Origin: Batkoa obscura
Lineage: Eukaryota > Entomophthoromycota > Entomophthoromycetes > Entomophthorales > Batkoaceae
Assembly: GCA_030770535.1 (NCBI GenBank)
Contig: JASVEC010000047.1
Coordinates: forward strand, 186,001 to 250,000
Reading direction: 5' to 3'
Length of the DNA: 64,000 nucleotides
Every line of letters starts with the position of its first letter. Positions within the stretch are counted from its first letter, which is position 1. The notes under the pieces were generated by a model. The model was given only the letters and a program-made list of their open reading frames with translations. It searched no databases and was not told where the DNA came from. The position numbers and the translations under genes are program-made. Shown piece by piece: positions 11,385 to 21,479 of the stretch.

Positions 11385-13188
11385 AATTTTGAATTTAGAC
11401 AAATAAAATGCAAATATAGATTTTTAATTGTAAACTGTTTAAAAAGGCAAGAAGCGTATTTTGATGTAACCAATATAAAAAAACCGAAACAGTACTAAAT
11501 TTAATGACTATTGTAAAATTACGGATTTTTTGAACTTACATAGATCTGGTATAATAGTAAAAATAAAACTTATAGATGAGTGGATATTACAAATAAACAT
11601 TGGCTAGGTTTACCTAGAGATTGAGATTTTTATATTTATTAATTCATATTACTTTTAAATATCACTTTTATAACTTGAAATATCGGATTTATCTTCTCCC
11701 AACCTTCATTCAAGAAGTTTATATTCAAGTTTTATTATTATTGCAATTTAATACCTGGATTAATGATTAATAGTTCCGTTACTATTTTCAAGTCGACCAC
11801 TCTATAATAAGGAATTTCACTATAGCAAAGATAAATTATTGAAAACGGGTACTGAAGGGTCATGAAATCAAATTGTGTGATATTAATTCGAAAATTGTTA
11901 TAAGCTTATTGATATGTTTAGTGACATTCTTCTTTATTTGTTAATTTCATTGAATAAAATTAGAAATTAACTTTAGATAAACAATTTAGTCTCTAATTAT
12001 TTGACACATAAAACATGCTATAATAGTTATAAATATAACATAAAAAGGAGGCTGAATATATTTTTCTGAAACTGAAAGTACAAAAGTATGTTAAAATGCA
12101 AAACCACATGATTTAAGTGAGTCGTCTAATTAATAATTGAGATTCCCTATGATATTAGTATCCAACTAAGCCTAGAACTTAGTTAAATAAGTACTATATT
12201 TTTATTTTTATAGATTTAGATTAATTTCGTACTTTAATATTTGTGATAACAATTATTCTGAGAATGAGGTAATTTTAGTAGGACATTGTTAATTTTTTAG
12301 AGGGCTTAATACAAAACTTTAGTGATTTGTTAGCCAAAGTAAAAGCTGTTTAAACAAAAACAGTAATAATGTTAATATAGCTTAGAAGATTAAAATAAAC
12401 CACTATAGTCTATATAGTTTAAGAACTGTTTTATTTCTAAGTTGTGTTTTATTATAAGAATTCCACCTATAGCTTACATCAGGACTTTTCTACTTACCAA
12501 TAACAGAAAATCTACTGTTTTTAGCCTCGCCGCTATCTTAATTTTATTTCTACATTAGTATATTACTAAAATAATGACTGGTATTCCTTTTTTACACTAT
12601 ACTATCCGTCTTATAATAAAATAAAGATTTAAAGGAACAATAGGATTTATTATAAGAAAATAATAAAGAGTGATGAATTTAAACTGGGATGCTTTATACC
12701 AATATAGTAAAATGTATTTTTGAGAATTAATTTCTACTTATAGAGGTAATTATCATTGTATAGAAAAAAGATTGAGTATCCTATTAATCATATCCTTTCT
12801 AGCATATAGTTTTTATTTTAGACAAAATATTTAACATTTCAATACATTACTTTATAATAAGAAGACTAATGGTGCGAATATTAATAAAAACATATTGGCG
12901 TTATCTAAATTGTATTACTGTGTATATTAAATAATATAAAAAAGCTAAATAAATATTACTTATTTTTAAATTTGTTATTGTAAAAATAAACCATGCAATT
13001 TAAAAAATCTGGTTTAAAATTAGTGAGTTGGATAAAAGTTATTTTGGATTTTCGGAATTCAGTGAATTGAAAAATTCTTGGATTTTTTCTTTAAGAATAA
13101 ATTCGCTAATTCTTAGAAATACAGGACTATATATACTTTCAATAAGAAACAACTTATCGTGTTATATTATCAAAAATAATTCAAATTG
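11385..13188. other. gene-free AT-rich stretch
   Basis: About 1.8 kb with no supported gene or repeat. The last few hundred bases should hold the promoter of the zinc-cluster gene. Confidence 0.45.
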
Positions 13189-13944
13189 ATGAGTACTTCA
13201 ACTAAGCTAAAGTCTAAGAAAAACTGTGTTCAAGCTTGTGATGGATGTAAAGTGAAAAAGAGAAAATGCGTAAAGGGACAGGATGCAATATGTGAAAACT
13301 GCAAAAGGCTAGGCAGCGTATGCACTTATTTAATAAAAAACAATAAACGGGGAAATTCAGAAAATTATAAAAAGAAGTCAGCTTCTACCCCAATAATAGA
13401 AGGATCTATGGTAAACTATCCAATGAGCTCTGGCGACCGCTTTTCTGCTAATACAAGCCCTGGAACTCAATTTACTTATGCTTCTACTTCTTATACAAAT
13501 GTACCATCATCTTATCGCAATCGAAGCCCATTATGTTTGGAGGTAAATTCACTGGATTCAAACGTATCGAACGGTACTTTCTTTGACTATGATATGGAGT
13601 TAAATGAGTATGTAATTAAAGGATGTGAGCTAGAAGATTTATTCAACTTAAGCGAAAATTTCCATAAAATACCAAATATCAATTTGATTTCAGTGATATC
13701 TGAGCAGCAAATTAGAGATCTAAGGTTTATACCTTTAACTAATTCGATCTTGTTATTATTGTACTCTTTAGCTTCAATCACACAATATTACAGTGATCCT
13801 TTAGATATGAAGAAAGTTTCAATTTTGTATAATAAGGGTCTTAAGCTATTGCCAGATTGCTCCAATATTCCTGAAATTGAAACGCCAGTAGTAAACACAG
13901 CTGTCTTCATTTTAAATTGCTTATACTGTAACCTAAATATGTAA
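13189..13944 (+). CDS. Zn2Cys6 zinc-cluster protein, short
   Basis: 251 residues from the ATG at 13189 (a TTG one codon earlier is not a plausible fungal start). Residues about 14-47 form a complete zinc cluster, C-x2-C-x6-C-x7-C-x2-C-x6-C, with the basic KVKKRK between cysteines 2 and 3: a Gal4-type DNA-binding domain. A Ser/Thr/Asn linker follows. Residues about 175-251 resemble the first helices of the fungal-specific middle homology region (LLYSLASITQYYSDP...) but the protein then stops, so most of that domain is missing. A possible GTAATT donor at the stop codon leads only to a few further codons, so no longer model was found. Either a naturally short regulator or a gene truncated at the 3' end. 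Confidence 0.8.
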   Translation: MSTSTKLKSKKNCVQACDGCKVKKRKCVKGQDAICENCKRLGSVCTYLIKNNKRGNSENYKKKSASTPIIEGSMVNYPMSSGDRFSANTSPGTQFTYASTSYTNVPSSYRNRSPLCLEVNSLDSNVSNGTFFDYDMELNEYVIKGCELEDLFNLSENFHKIPNINLISVISEQQIRDLRFIPLTNSILLLLYSLASITQYYSDPLDMKKVSILYNKGLKLLPDCSNIPEIETPVVNTAVFILNCLYCNLNM

Positions 13945-15244
13945 TTACTTTATTCTTTTGTGCCTTATCTTTTTATTATAAATTAAATAATTTTTTACCT
14001 CTTATAGTTCTTATATTATTTTAGAACATAAAATGACATTGGAATTTATAGTTTAGAATTGTTATTCATACTAGTTTAGTATATCATAAAATCCGAGTTT
14101 TATTTAAAATATTATCAATATAAATTTTGACATAAATTCTGCTATTAAAACATAATCTTTTTCATTTCATATGATGAATTTAAAATAAAATAAGACGATG
14201 ATAGTCATTAGTATACAAAAGAAACGTAAATAAAAAATATTGACTAAAATTAAAGACAATCAATTATTTGGACTTAAACTAGAGTTTTATTCTAACAAAA
14301 TATGAATATAAACTTTTATCCTGTTGAAGGCCACTCTCTGATAGTACAGAAAATAATCGTGATTATTTTGTAGTTCTTAAATTTGGATTTATGACAACAA
14401 TTTGAAATCCATGCTTTTACGGTAATAGATAACTTATCCTTTTCCCTTTACATAAAAAATGTAAAGACTCATTGTTAACATTCTAGGTTAAAATATAGTT
14501 CGAAAAATAATACAAATGGCCCTGGATAGCATTATGGGCTTATTTAAATGTGCAAAAATCTCTAAAAGGTAAAGCTATTTCCTAAAATTACAATAAGCTA
14601 TGAAAGTATTGAACTCCTTTACTCCTTTTGTTTTATATCGCCCCTTTTGGTATACCTTTCATTTTTTGGTTTAACTGTTTACGTTAATAAAGCGCCAATG
14701 GACTTATATACATGAGTTTTTTAATTATGCAAAATAGCAGTAGTCCATATTTATAGTAAAATTACAATTTCGAGTTGAATCTTTAATAAACGAGCTGTTG
14801 GTACTTTCTTACACTCAAATAAAGTGTGTCCTAGTTTCAAAGTTATTTCGTGCCGATTTAATTAATTACAATTAATAATACTTAAATAACTTATATTAAA
14901 TAATAAGAATATACAAAGATAAACATGGATATTATAGGTTATTAAGCTAATAAAGTAAATTTTTACAGTAATAACAAATTAATTACAAGTGCAATTTAAG
15001 TAATCACAATAGCAGAAGACAAACCCATAGATCTCATTTAATTGGTGGAAACGTAAAAGTAATATAATGCTTACTAAAATTAGACAATGAGAGCTTGAAA
15101 AAGTTCTTGAAATTATACATTTAATAAATTATATATTAAATTGAAAGTCATTATAGAGAAAATAAGAATTTTTAAAACTTTTACTTTTTTTAACTTTGAT
15201 AGTTCACTATTTAATTTAATAATACAATAATATAATATACTACA
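13945..15244. other. gene-free stretch
   Basis: No supported gene. I searched it for the missing C-terminal half of the zinc-cluster protein and did not find it. Confidence 0.45.
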
Positions 15245-16078
15245 ATGTTATCTGTGGATCAACTTTTAAATCATGTATCTAGTAATAGTTTTTATAAGAA
15301 GCTTAGTTAATAATCAACTAACTGAAGTTTAGGTTATATAAATTACATCCTTATAGGATTTGGGATAATCTTAGTAGCCTTTGGTATTGCGTTTTTAGTA
15401 GTCAATCGTCGCCTCATTAAGTTCCTTTACTTTGTATCTGGTGTTCAAATCTTTGGTAATTACTATAAGTTAATACTATAAATATCGAATTAATATCTTT
15501 CATTAACAATAGCAAGTTTGTCCTTTTTAATTGGTTCAACTATAATATACTCCAGCAACATCAAAGACCCCAATAATTATACTCCACTTTATATACTATT
15601 TGGTACATCTGCAGGTTTAGGATTAGTTGGTGGTATTTTGGGTGCTTACTTTACAAGGTTTGGCTCAGTTTTAGTAGGTTTAGCAGGTGGTTTAAATCTA
15701 TGGCAACTAGTAGCCGGATTTATTAAGAACCCTACGCTTAACTTAGTATTTTCAATTTTATTAGCTATTGTAGGTGGTATCTTATGTGGCTTCTTCAAAA
15801 ACCCAATTGAAGTTGTACTTGCTGCATTTACAGGATCTCATTTGTTTACTAAAGGGCTCTTTCTTATCACCCAAGGTGCTATGGTATTATCCGCTTTACC
15901 TAACCCTAAATTAGTCAAGTATTTGTATTTTGCTATGATCGGAGAGGTTTGCTTAAAAGCTTTGGTATTTATTATCAATGCTGCTATCCATCTTATGAGA
16001 TACTTTAGTGAAAATGGAGAAGCTGCAGATCAAGAAACACCCGAAAGTCAACCAATGTTAGAGCGTGATCAGGAGTGA
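15245..16078 (+). CDS. TMEM198-like (DUF4203) membrane protein, three exons
   Basis: Exons 15245-15281, 15333-15455 and 15513-16078 (introns 51 and 57 nt, GTAATA and GTAATT donors) give 241 residues beginning MLSVDQLLNHVS. About seven transmembrane helices are visible, with glycine-rich packing segments such as GLGLVGGILGAYFTRFGSVL and GGILCGFF-K, characteristic of the DUF4203/TM198 domain. The tail is short and acidic (EAADQETPESQPMLERDQE). A single-exon reading would miss the first two helices. Exon lengths and phases match the 3695-4825 paralogue exactly, while the cluster at 30-54 kb lacks introns. Function in fungi is unknown. Confidence 0.85.
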
Positions 16079-17010
16079 TTGCTCATTTAGTAGCTAGCAA
16101 TTTAACGGGGTTTGTTTTCATTTTTATGTATTTTTGAAAATAAAATATTTTAAACTACCAAAATCAGTAATCTAATGTGACAAAACGCTTTAAAGAAACA
16201 TTTTGAAATCCACTCTTGTTTCAGTATCTTTTGCATATTCCAAACAACCTAAGATATAAAAAATATTAGGTTTTCTCGTATATCCTACTACGAAAAACAA
16301 AAGATTGCGTAGAATCTATTCTTGAAGGTACCAATACTACAACAATAAAGGTCATTTTTTGCAATGTTGTCACTGTTTCCCAAAAAAAATCCCAATCGAA
16401 AAAGTTACTAATAAGATTGATTTTATACTACAAAAAATTGGGATTAGCTAAAAATTATCTCCTTATCAAAAAGCTTAGAAGTTTGAATTACAGTTTTAGC
16501 CAAAACTACTACTTTTTTAGAGTTAGATTTTTGCAGCAAATATATGGGAAAATCTAATGTAGACAAATTCTTAAAACATGAGTATTTGGAATTTAGATTA
16601 TTAAGAAATTGAAATACTCATTTATTTAATATCGACAATGTTGTAAAAGATATATAAAGAAATAAACACTCAACATTAAATTAAAATACCCAACTTTATT
16701 ATCAACTAAAAAGTATTGATTAGATCCTTTAATAAAATTAATACTTTAGCAGTAAAGAGTAGTTAGAAATCATTTGTTTAAAAAACGAGGTAAAAAAGAT
16801 GTAATTTTTAACCAACTTTAAAAAAATACAAGTATGAAGTCTAATAAAATTGTAATTCTACTTTAAATAGATTAGGTAAAACTCTATGATGAAATAAAAT
16901 AACGTTTCTGTTTTGCCTCATGGGGAACTAATGTAATTGATTGATTATGATATGTAAATATATATATAGTCTGGAAAATAAAACAATACTAAAATCAAAT
17001 TCACTATTTA
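16079..17010. other. gene-free stretch
   Basis: A stop-free run of about 85 codons lies at 16305-16560 (+), but it has no start codon and biased composition, so it is not called. No repeats recognised. Confidence 0.4.
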
Positions 17011-17628
17011 ATGCTTTTCAATTTTATCATCATCTTATTCTTATATAATCATCTATCAATATTATGCCTCAATATTCAAGGTCCACTGTTAAATAGTCAA
17101 AAAGGTAAAGTACATAGTAAATTAAAGTTAAAGCATAATACTAATTAAAGCATAGATATATTATCTTCTAATGCACCAAATAGCTATAGTTTTGATTCAA
17201 CAAATGATAACTATGATAGTGATCTTGAATGTGAACTAGCACACTTACCTACTAAGTATCCATTTTCCATTGAAATGAACAAATACGCTTCACATATACC
17301 AAAAGGTCAATGTACCGAATGGGCGGATGGTAGATACTATCAACTTACCGGCAACCATGCTTTGTTTAATGGTGATGCCTATAAGTGGAATGAATTGGCA
17401 AGCAATAATCAAGATTGGAAAGTGAGCAAAATTCCTAAGGTACCATCCATAATGGTAACTGAAAAATATACGAACGGAGCAGGGGAATTCGGCCATGTCT
17501 CTATAGTGGAATCTATTATTGATCAAAATACAGTGTGTACCTCAAATTGGAATTTTCCTCAAAGAGGCAAACTTACGCTTAAAAAAGTTAGGATTATTCC
17601 TTCTACTTCGTTCATTTATCATAGATAG
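17011..17628 (+). CDS. secreted CHAP-domain protein (bacterial-type amidase/peptidase fold)
   Basis: Exons 17011-17104 and 17156-17628 around a 51-nt intron (GTAAAG...CATAG, CTAAT branch-like site) give 188 residues. The N-terminus is a signal peptide (MLFNFIIILFLYNHLSILCL). The C-terminal ~115 residues are a CHAP domain: the nucleophile region KGQCTEWADGRYYQL (Cys about 84), GEFGHVSIVESI (His about 145) and NWN (about 162-164) fit the Cys-His-Asn arrangement. CHAP enzymes cut peptidoglycan amide bonds or glutathionylspermidine and are mainly bacterial and phage proteins. In a fungus without peptidoglycan, an acquired gene used against bacteria is the natural inference. The intron and eukaryotic secretion signal argue against contamination. 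Confidence 0.8.
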
Positions 17629-18121
17629 ATTGTGTTTTATATTAGTTGAATGTTTATTTTTAATTAAAGTTGTTTTAGATAACAAAATGTTAAATCTTGA
17701 TTTTAATTTAATTGTATTAAAAAATGAATATTTCGGTTAGTATTATTAATAAGTATTAGTCTATTCTTAGTTTAAATCTATTACTACTGAATTTATAAAA
17801 GGGTTGGTCTAAAATCTCCCTCCCTATATAATCTTAATTATTTCTGCTTTAATAGCCTACTCTGGTTATATTATTAACTCGGTTAAATAATTATCCTTAC
17901 TAAAATCAAACAGATCATAATTGAACAAATAAAAAAATTGCCACAAAATATATCATCCCCATAGAGTCATACCTCTCTTTGATACTCGAATAAAACTTTA
18001 CGCAGCCTTTAACTGCGTATAACATTGCTTGATTTAGATCAAAATATTAATGGTTTACATAGCTTTAATAGGAATAGATATCAAGTATGCACTTCATGTA
18101 GAAGTGATCAAACTAATAGAA
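17629..18121. other. convergent intergenic region
   Basis: Lies between the 3' ends of the CHAP gene and the Yra1-like gene. No other feature seen. Confidence 0.45.
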
Positions 18122-18709
18122 TTAGTTTTCTTTTGTTTCAGTAGAAGGCTTAGTAAAGAATGAGTCTAACTCTTGATCAAGCTCTTCTTTGGTTTTTTTA
18201 GGACGAGATTCATTGTTACGGCGACCTTTGGTGCGGCGTTGGTTACCACCCCTTCTATTACCGTTACCTCTCTTATCATTGAATTCACGAGTTGGCCCAA
18301 CACGAGATGAAATTGGAGCCTTTGCATCTGATGGGGTGTATGGGAGAGCCAATTTCATTGAACGGCCATCAAGAGTGACACCATGGTATTTTTTAACAGC
18401 AGTGACGGCGTCAATAGAGCGAACAAATATAACCTCACCGGTACCTTGAGACTTTCCATTGGAGTCAAAGTTGATGTTGGCAGAACGAATACGACCAATT
18501 TGACCAAATAATTCTTTGATATCTTCTACGGTTACATTGTAATGAAGATTAGATATCAAAATCTTGTGGACATCTTTAAGATCGTTAAGCTCCTTATTTT
18601 GTGGAGCTCTACCCCTTCTGTCATTGCCATTCTTGCGTCTAGCGCCACCATTAAAGGTTTTTGAGCTCTTAATAACATCATCTAATGAAAGATCTAATTG
18701 AGACGTCAT
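18122..18709 (-). CDS. YRA1: mRNA export adaptor Yra1/ALYREF
   Basis: 195 residues, no intron. The N-terminal LDLSLDDVIKSSK is the conserved UAP56/Sub2-binding motif; a Gly/Arg-rich segment follows (GGARRKNGNDRRGR). Residues about 47-120 are an RRM with RNP2 (ILISNLHY) and RNP1-like (GTGEVIFV) strands. A second Arg/Gly-rich region precedes the C-terminal TKEELDQELDSFF, the second UAP56-binding motif. The order UBM-RGG-RRM-RGG-UBM is diagnostic of REF/Yra1. It binds mRNA in the TREX complex and hands it to Mex67 in the nucleus. S. cerevisiae YRA1 has an unusual regulatory intron; this copy has none. Confidence 0.92.
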   Translation of the reverse strand: MTSQLDLSLDDVIKSSKTFNGGARRKNGNDRRGRAPQNKELNDLKDVHKILISNLHYNVTVEDIKELFGQIGRIRSANINFDSNGKSQGTGEVIFVRSIDAVTAVKKYHGVTLDGRSMKLALPYTPSDAKAPISSRVGPTREFNDKRGNGNRRGGNQRRTKGRRNNESRPKKTKEELDQELDSFFTKPSTETKEN

Positions 18710-19849
18710 GGTAAAGGCTATTAAAGAAAATTAAGAGAGAATTAAAAGTTAATAATGCTTAGTATGGGGTTTTTATCCTCTTTATACTTTCTTAAGTTTG
18801 AAAGAACCAATCAAAATCGCTTATTTTTAACGATTTTTATGACTGTTTGATCTAATTGGATTGATTTAGCTTTCAGGAATAAAATTAGTCTTAGCATTGC
18901 TTGGTCAATAACAATCTATCCTTATGTTTTATGTGGGATGTTTTTTCAACTTAATAATTTGTTTATTACCTATCCAGCTTTAAATCTGAAAAATTATATT
19001 AGGATTCTTATGCAAAAAAACATTTTAATTTATTCTAAAATGCCTATTAATTGGGGGTATTTTTTTGACTTCATTTTTTCCATCTTTTAAGCACTATTTG
19101 AGTGGAAAGATTGTTAGTAAAATCCTTAAATACAAAAATACATTCCCAATTTTTAAAGTTTATAAAGCGTTATTTTAAGAACAACATAAAGATAACAAGA
19201 GATTCAACGTAATGTAGAATGAACTTTATAATAGTATACACTGAAAGCATCTATGTCTTTATCCTTTTAAGTACACGCTTTTTTTGACTATTAAGTTGCT
19301 TTTATGAAAGCATTTGATTAATTGAAACTATCCACTCCTTGCAAATGAATTCTATCCAGCAGCAGTATATTTAATTATAGAAGAGCATGAGTAACAATTT
19401 TATACAAATTATATACTTTGTGGTATTTCCAAAATAGCCTCGGATACAAAACACCAAGGACTTAAAAATTTGTAATGATTTCTTTACTAGCTGTCAATTG
19501 TCAAATCCACTGTTAGATTGAACTTAGCTTAAAGATATTTACGTACTGAAAATAAAAAGAGGATGATCAAATGTTAAGATAGCTGATAGAGCTATCATCT
19601 TTAAATTTGAATAGTTCTAATATAAAAGGCTTTTGTTTAATACTTTTTCGCTTCAAGATTAAATGAATTACATTAAGATTAAGTGAATTTACATTATTGG
19701 CTTGACAGATGCAAATATTTAAATTTATCTGTAGAACCCATAGAATCAGCAAATAAGATAACTTCACATAAAAAAAATTGCAAAAAGCTTCAACCTATTA
19801 AATTTAGGTATAACAACGAATCAAATCAAACTAAAAATTCAAAAAAAAA
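18710..19849. other. intergenic region with one foldback repeat
   Basis: Divergent promoters of the Yra1-like gene and histone H3 lie here. A minus-strand frame at 19567-19767 has a signal-peptide-like N-terminus but no in-frame ATG, so it is not called. Confidence 0.45.
19051..19150 (+). repeat. foldback repeat copy
   Basis: Plus orientation, TTGGGGGTATTTTTTTG to ATACATTCCCAA; AATT flanks both ends. The last copy before a copy-free stretch of 16 kb. Confidence 0.85.
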
Positions 19850-19855
19850 ACGCGT
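19850..19855. promoter_or_regulatory. MCB-type element upstream of histone H3
   Basis: Perfect ACGCGT, the MluI cell-cycle box bound by MBF in fungi, 172 nt before the H3 ATG. CG is rare in this AT-rich DNA, and the other H3 gene has ACGCG at a similar distance, so S-phase control is a reasonable inference. Confidence 0.5.
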
Positions 19856-19967
19856 TTTGGCAATTCAAATTGAAATTTCAATTTTACAAAAAACTAAAAT
19901 TTCCAAATTAGGCAAAAGCTCAAGTTTAGCTTTAAGTTCAAATTCAAATTTTAAATTTTAAAAAAAG

Positions 19968-19975
19968 TATAAAAG
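19968..19975 (+). promoter_or_regulatory. TATA box of histone H3
   Basis: TATAAAAG, 54 nt upstream of the ATG at 20022. Confidence 0.65.
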
Positions 19976-20018
19976 GCTAAAAGATTTAACTTAAATCAAA
20001 AAATTATTAACTATTTAA

Positions 20019-20432
<414 letters not shown>

Positions 20433-21479
20433 ACACTGAGCTATTTATAAGTCCTATAACATGTATCTTAATTTTATTAAATAGGTATTGGTGTATCACC
20501 AATAAAAATATTAATCCTTTAATTGTCATTTAAATTTGATATGCTCATAAAACGTTTTTGTAAAGTTTAAATAAAACATTTTATAAACCATATCTTAGTT
20601 TAGAGCTCTGATTTTTTTAGTATTTAAGGATTATATGTAATTTTAGAAAATAAGACAAACAAAACAGGCAGTTTACCTCAATATTAAAGTATAAATATTA
20701 AAATTTTTCATTTTAAGTATTGCTCTTATTTTCCAGGTTTATGCTTTTTTATACACAATAATAACCTCTAAAATACTTGACTGAAAACCTAGTTTCTCCA
20801 TAGTGCAAACTTTATGGCGTTTTTATCATTTGCTATGAATTAATGCAAGGGAATTAGGAATTTGAAAAATCCATCCTATTTATAGTTTAGTATTAGCACA
20901 GCCCCATTAATTATCTTCAAACTCCCACTGCCTTTAAAGAGCAGTATACCTCTATATCCTTCCTGTTTGTCTTTTTTCTATATTTTACTAAAGTTCCGAT
21001 TGAAGATTACTGCTCTTTAAATAACAAATATTACCAGCACATACAACATGTATTTTAAAGCATAAGTTTGAGAAAATGTTAAACCACTTTTTTATTTCTT
21101 ATTTATGATAGCTGATATTGAACTAAACAAAAAAAGTTTTATCCTTTAGCTGATGCTTTACTGTGTCATTTATATTTTGATAAAATTTTATTTTATTTTA
21201 TCTTTGGCAAATTTGAACTAAAATCATTTTAAAAATCACTTTCGCTTTTATTCACTTTTAAACTACATCAACAATATAGTAAATCCTTTGTTGTAACTGA
21301 ATTCAAATAACTTAAAACATATAGAAACATAAAACAGAAAGTAGCCTCATCATAAACAATTTTTCAAAAAAAGAAATAATATTTTTAATCAGCCAAAACA
21401 AATAATAATGAAAAAAAGCCATGTTAACATTTCTACTTGCAGTGTGCAAAAATGTCTTCAAGTGTAAAAAAGATGAATT
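20433..21479. other. convergent intergenic region with a perfect inverted repeat
   Basis: Lies between the 3' ends of H3 and NOT1. No gene seen. The main structure is the 14-bp inverted repeat listed separately. Confidence 0.5.
20933..21021. repeat. 14-bp perfect inverted repeat
   Basis: TTTAAAGAGCAGTA at 20933-20946 and its exact reverse complement at 21008-21021, about 61 bp apart. Not related to the foldback family. Confidence 0.7.

Noticed and set aside
13186-13188. Start of the zinc-cluster protein at TTG
   Set aside because: Non-ATG; the next codon is ATG in a normal context.
16305-16560. 85-codon stop-free plus frame
   Set aside because: No start codon, Lys/Leu/Tyr-rich composition and no similarity to anything I know.
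19567-19767. Signal-peptide-like 66-codon frame on the minus strand
   Set aside because: Starts at GTG, has no in-frame ATG and a hydrophobic N-terminus arises easily in AT-rich DNA.
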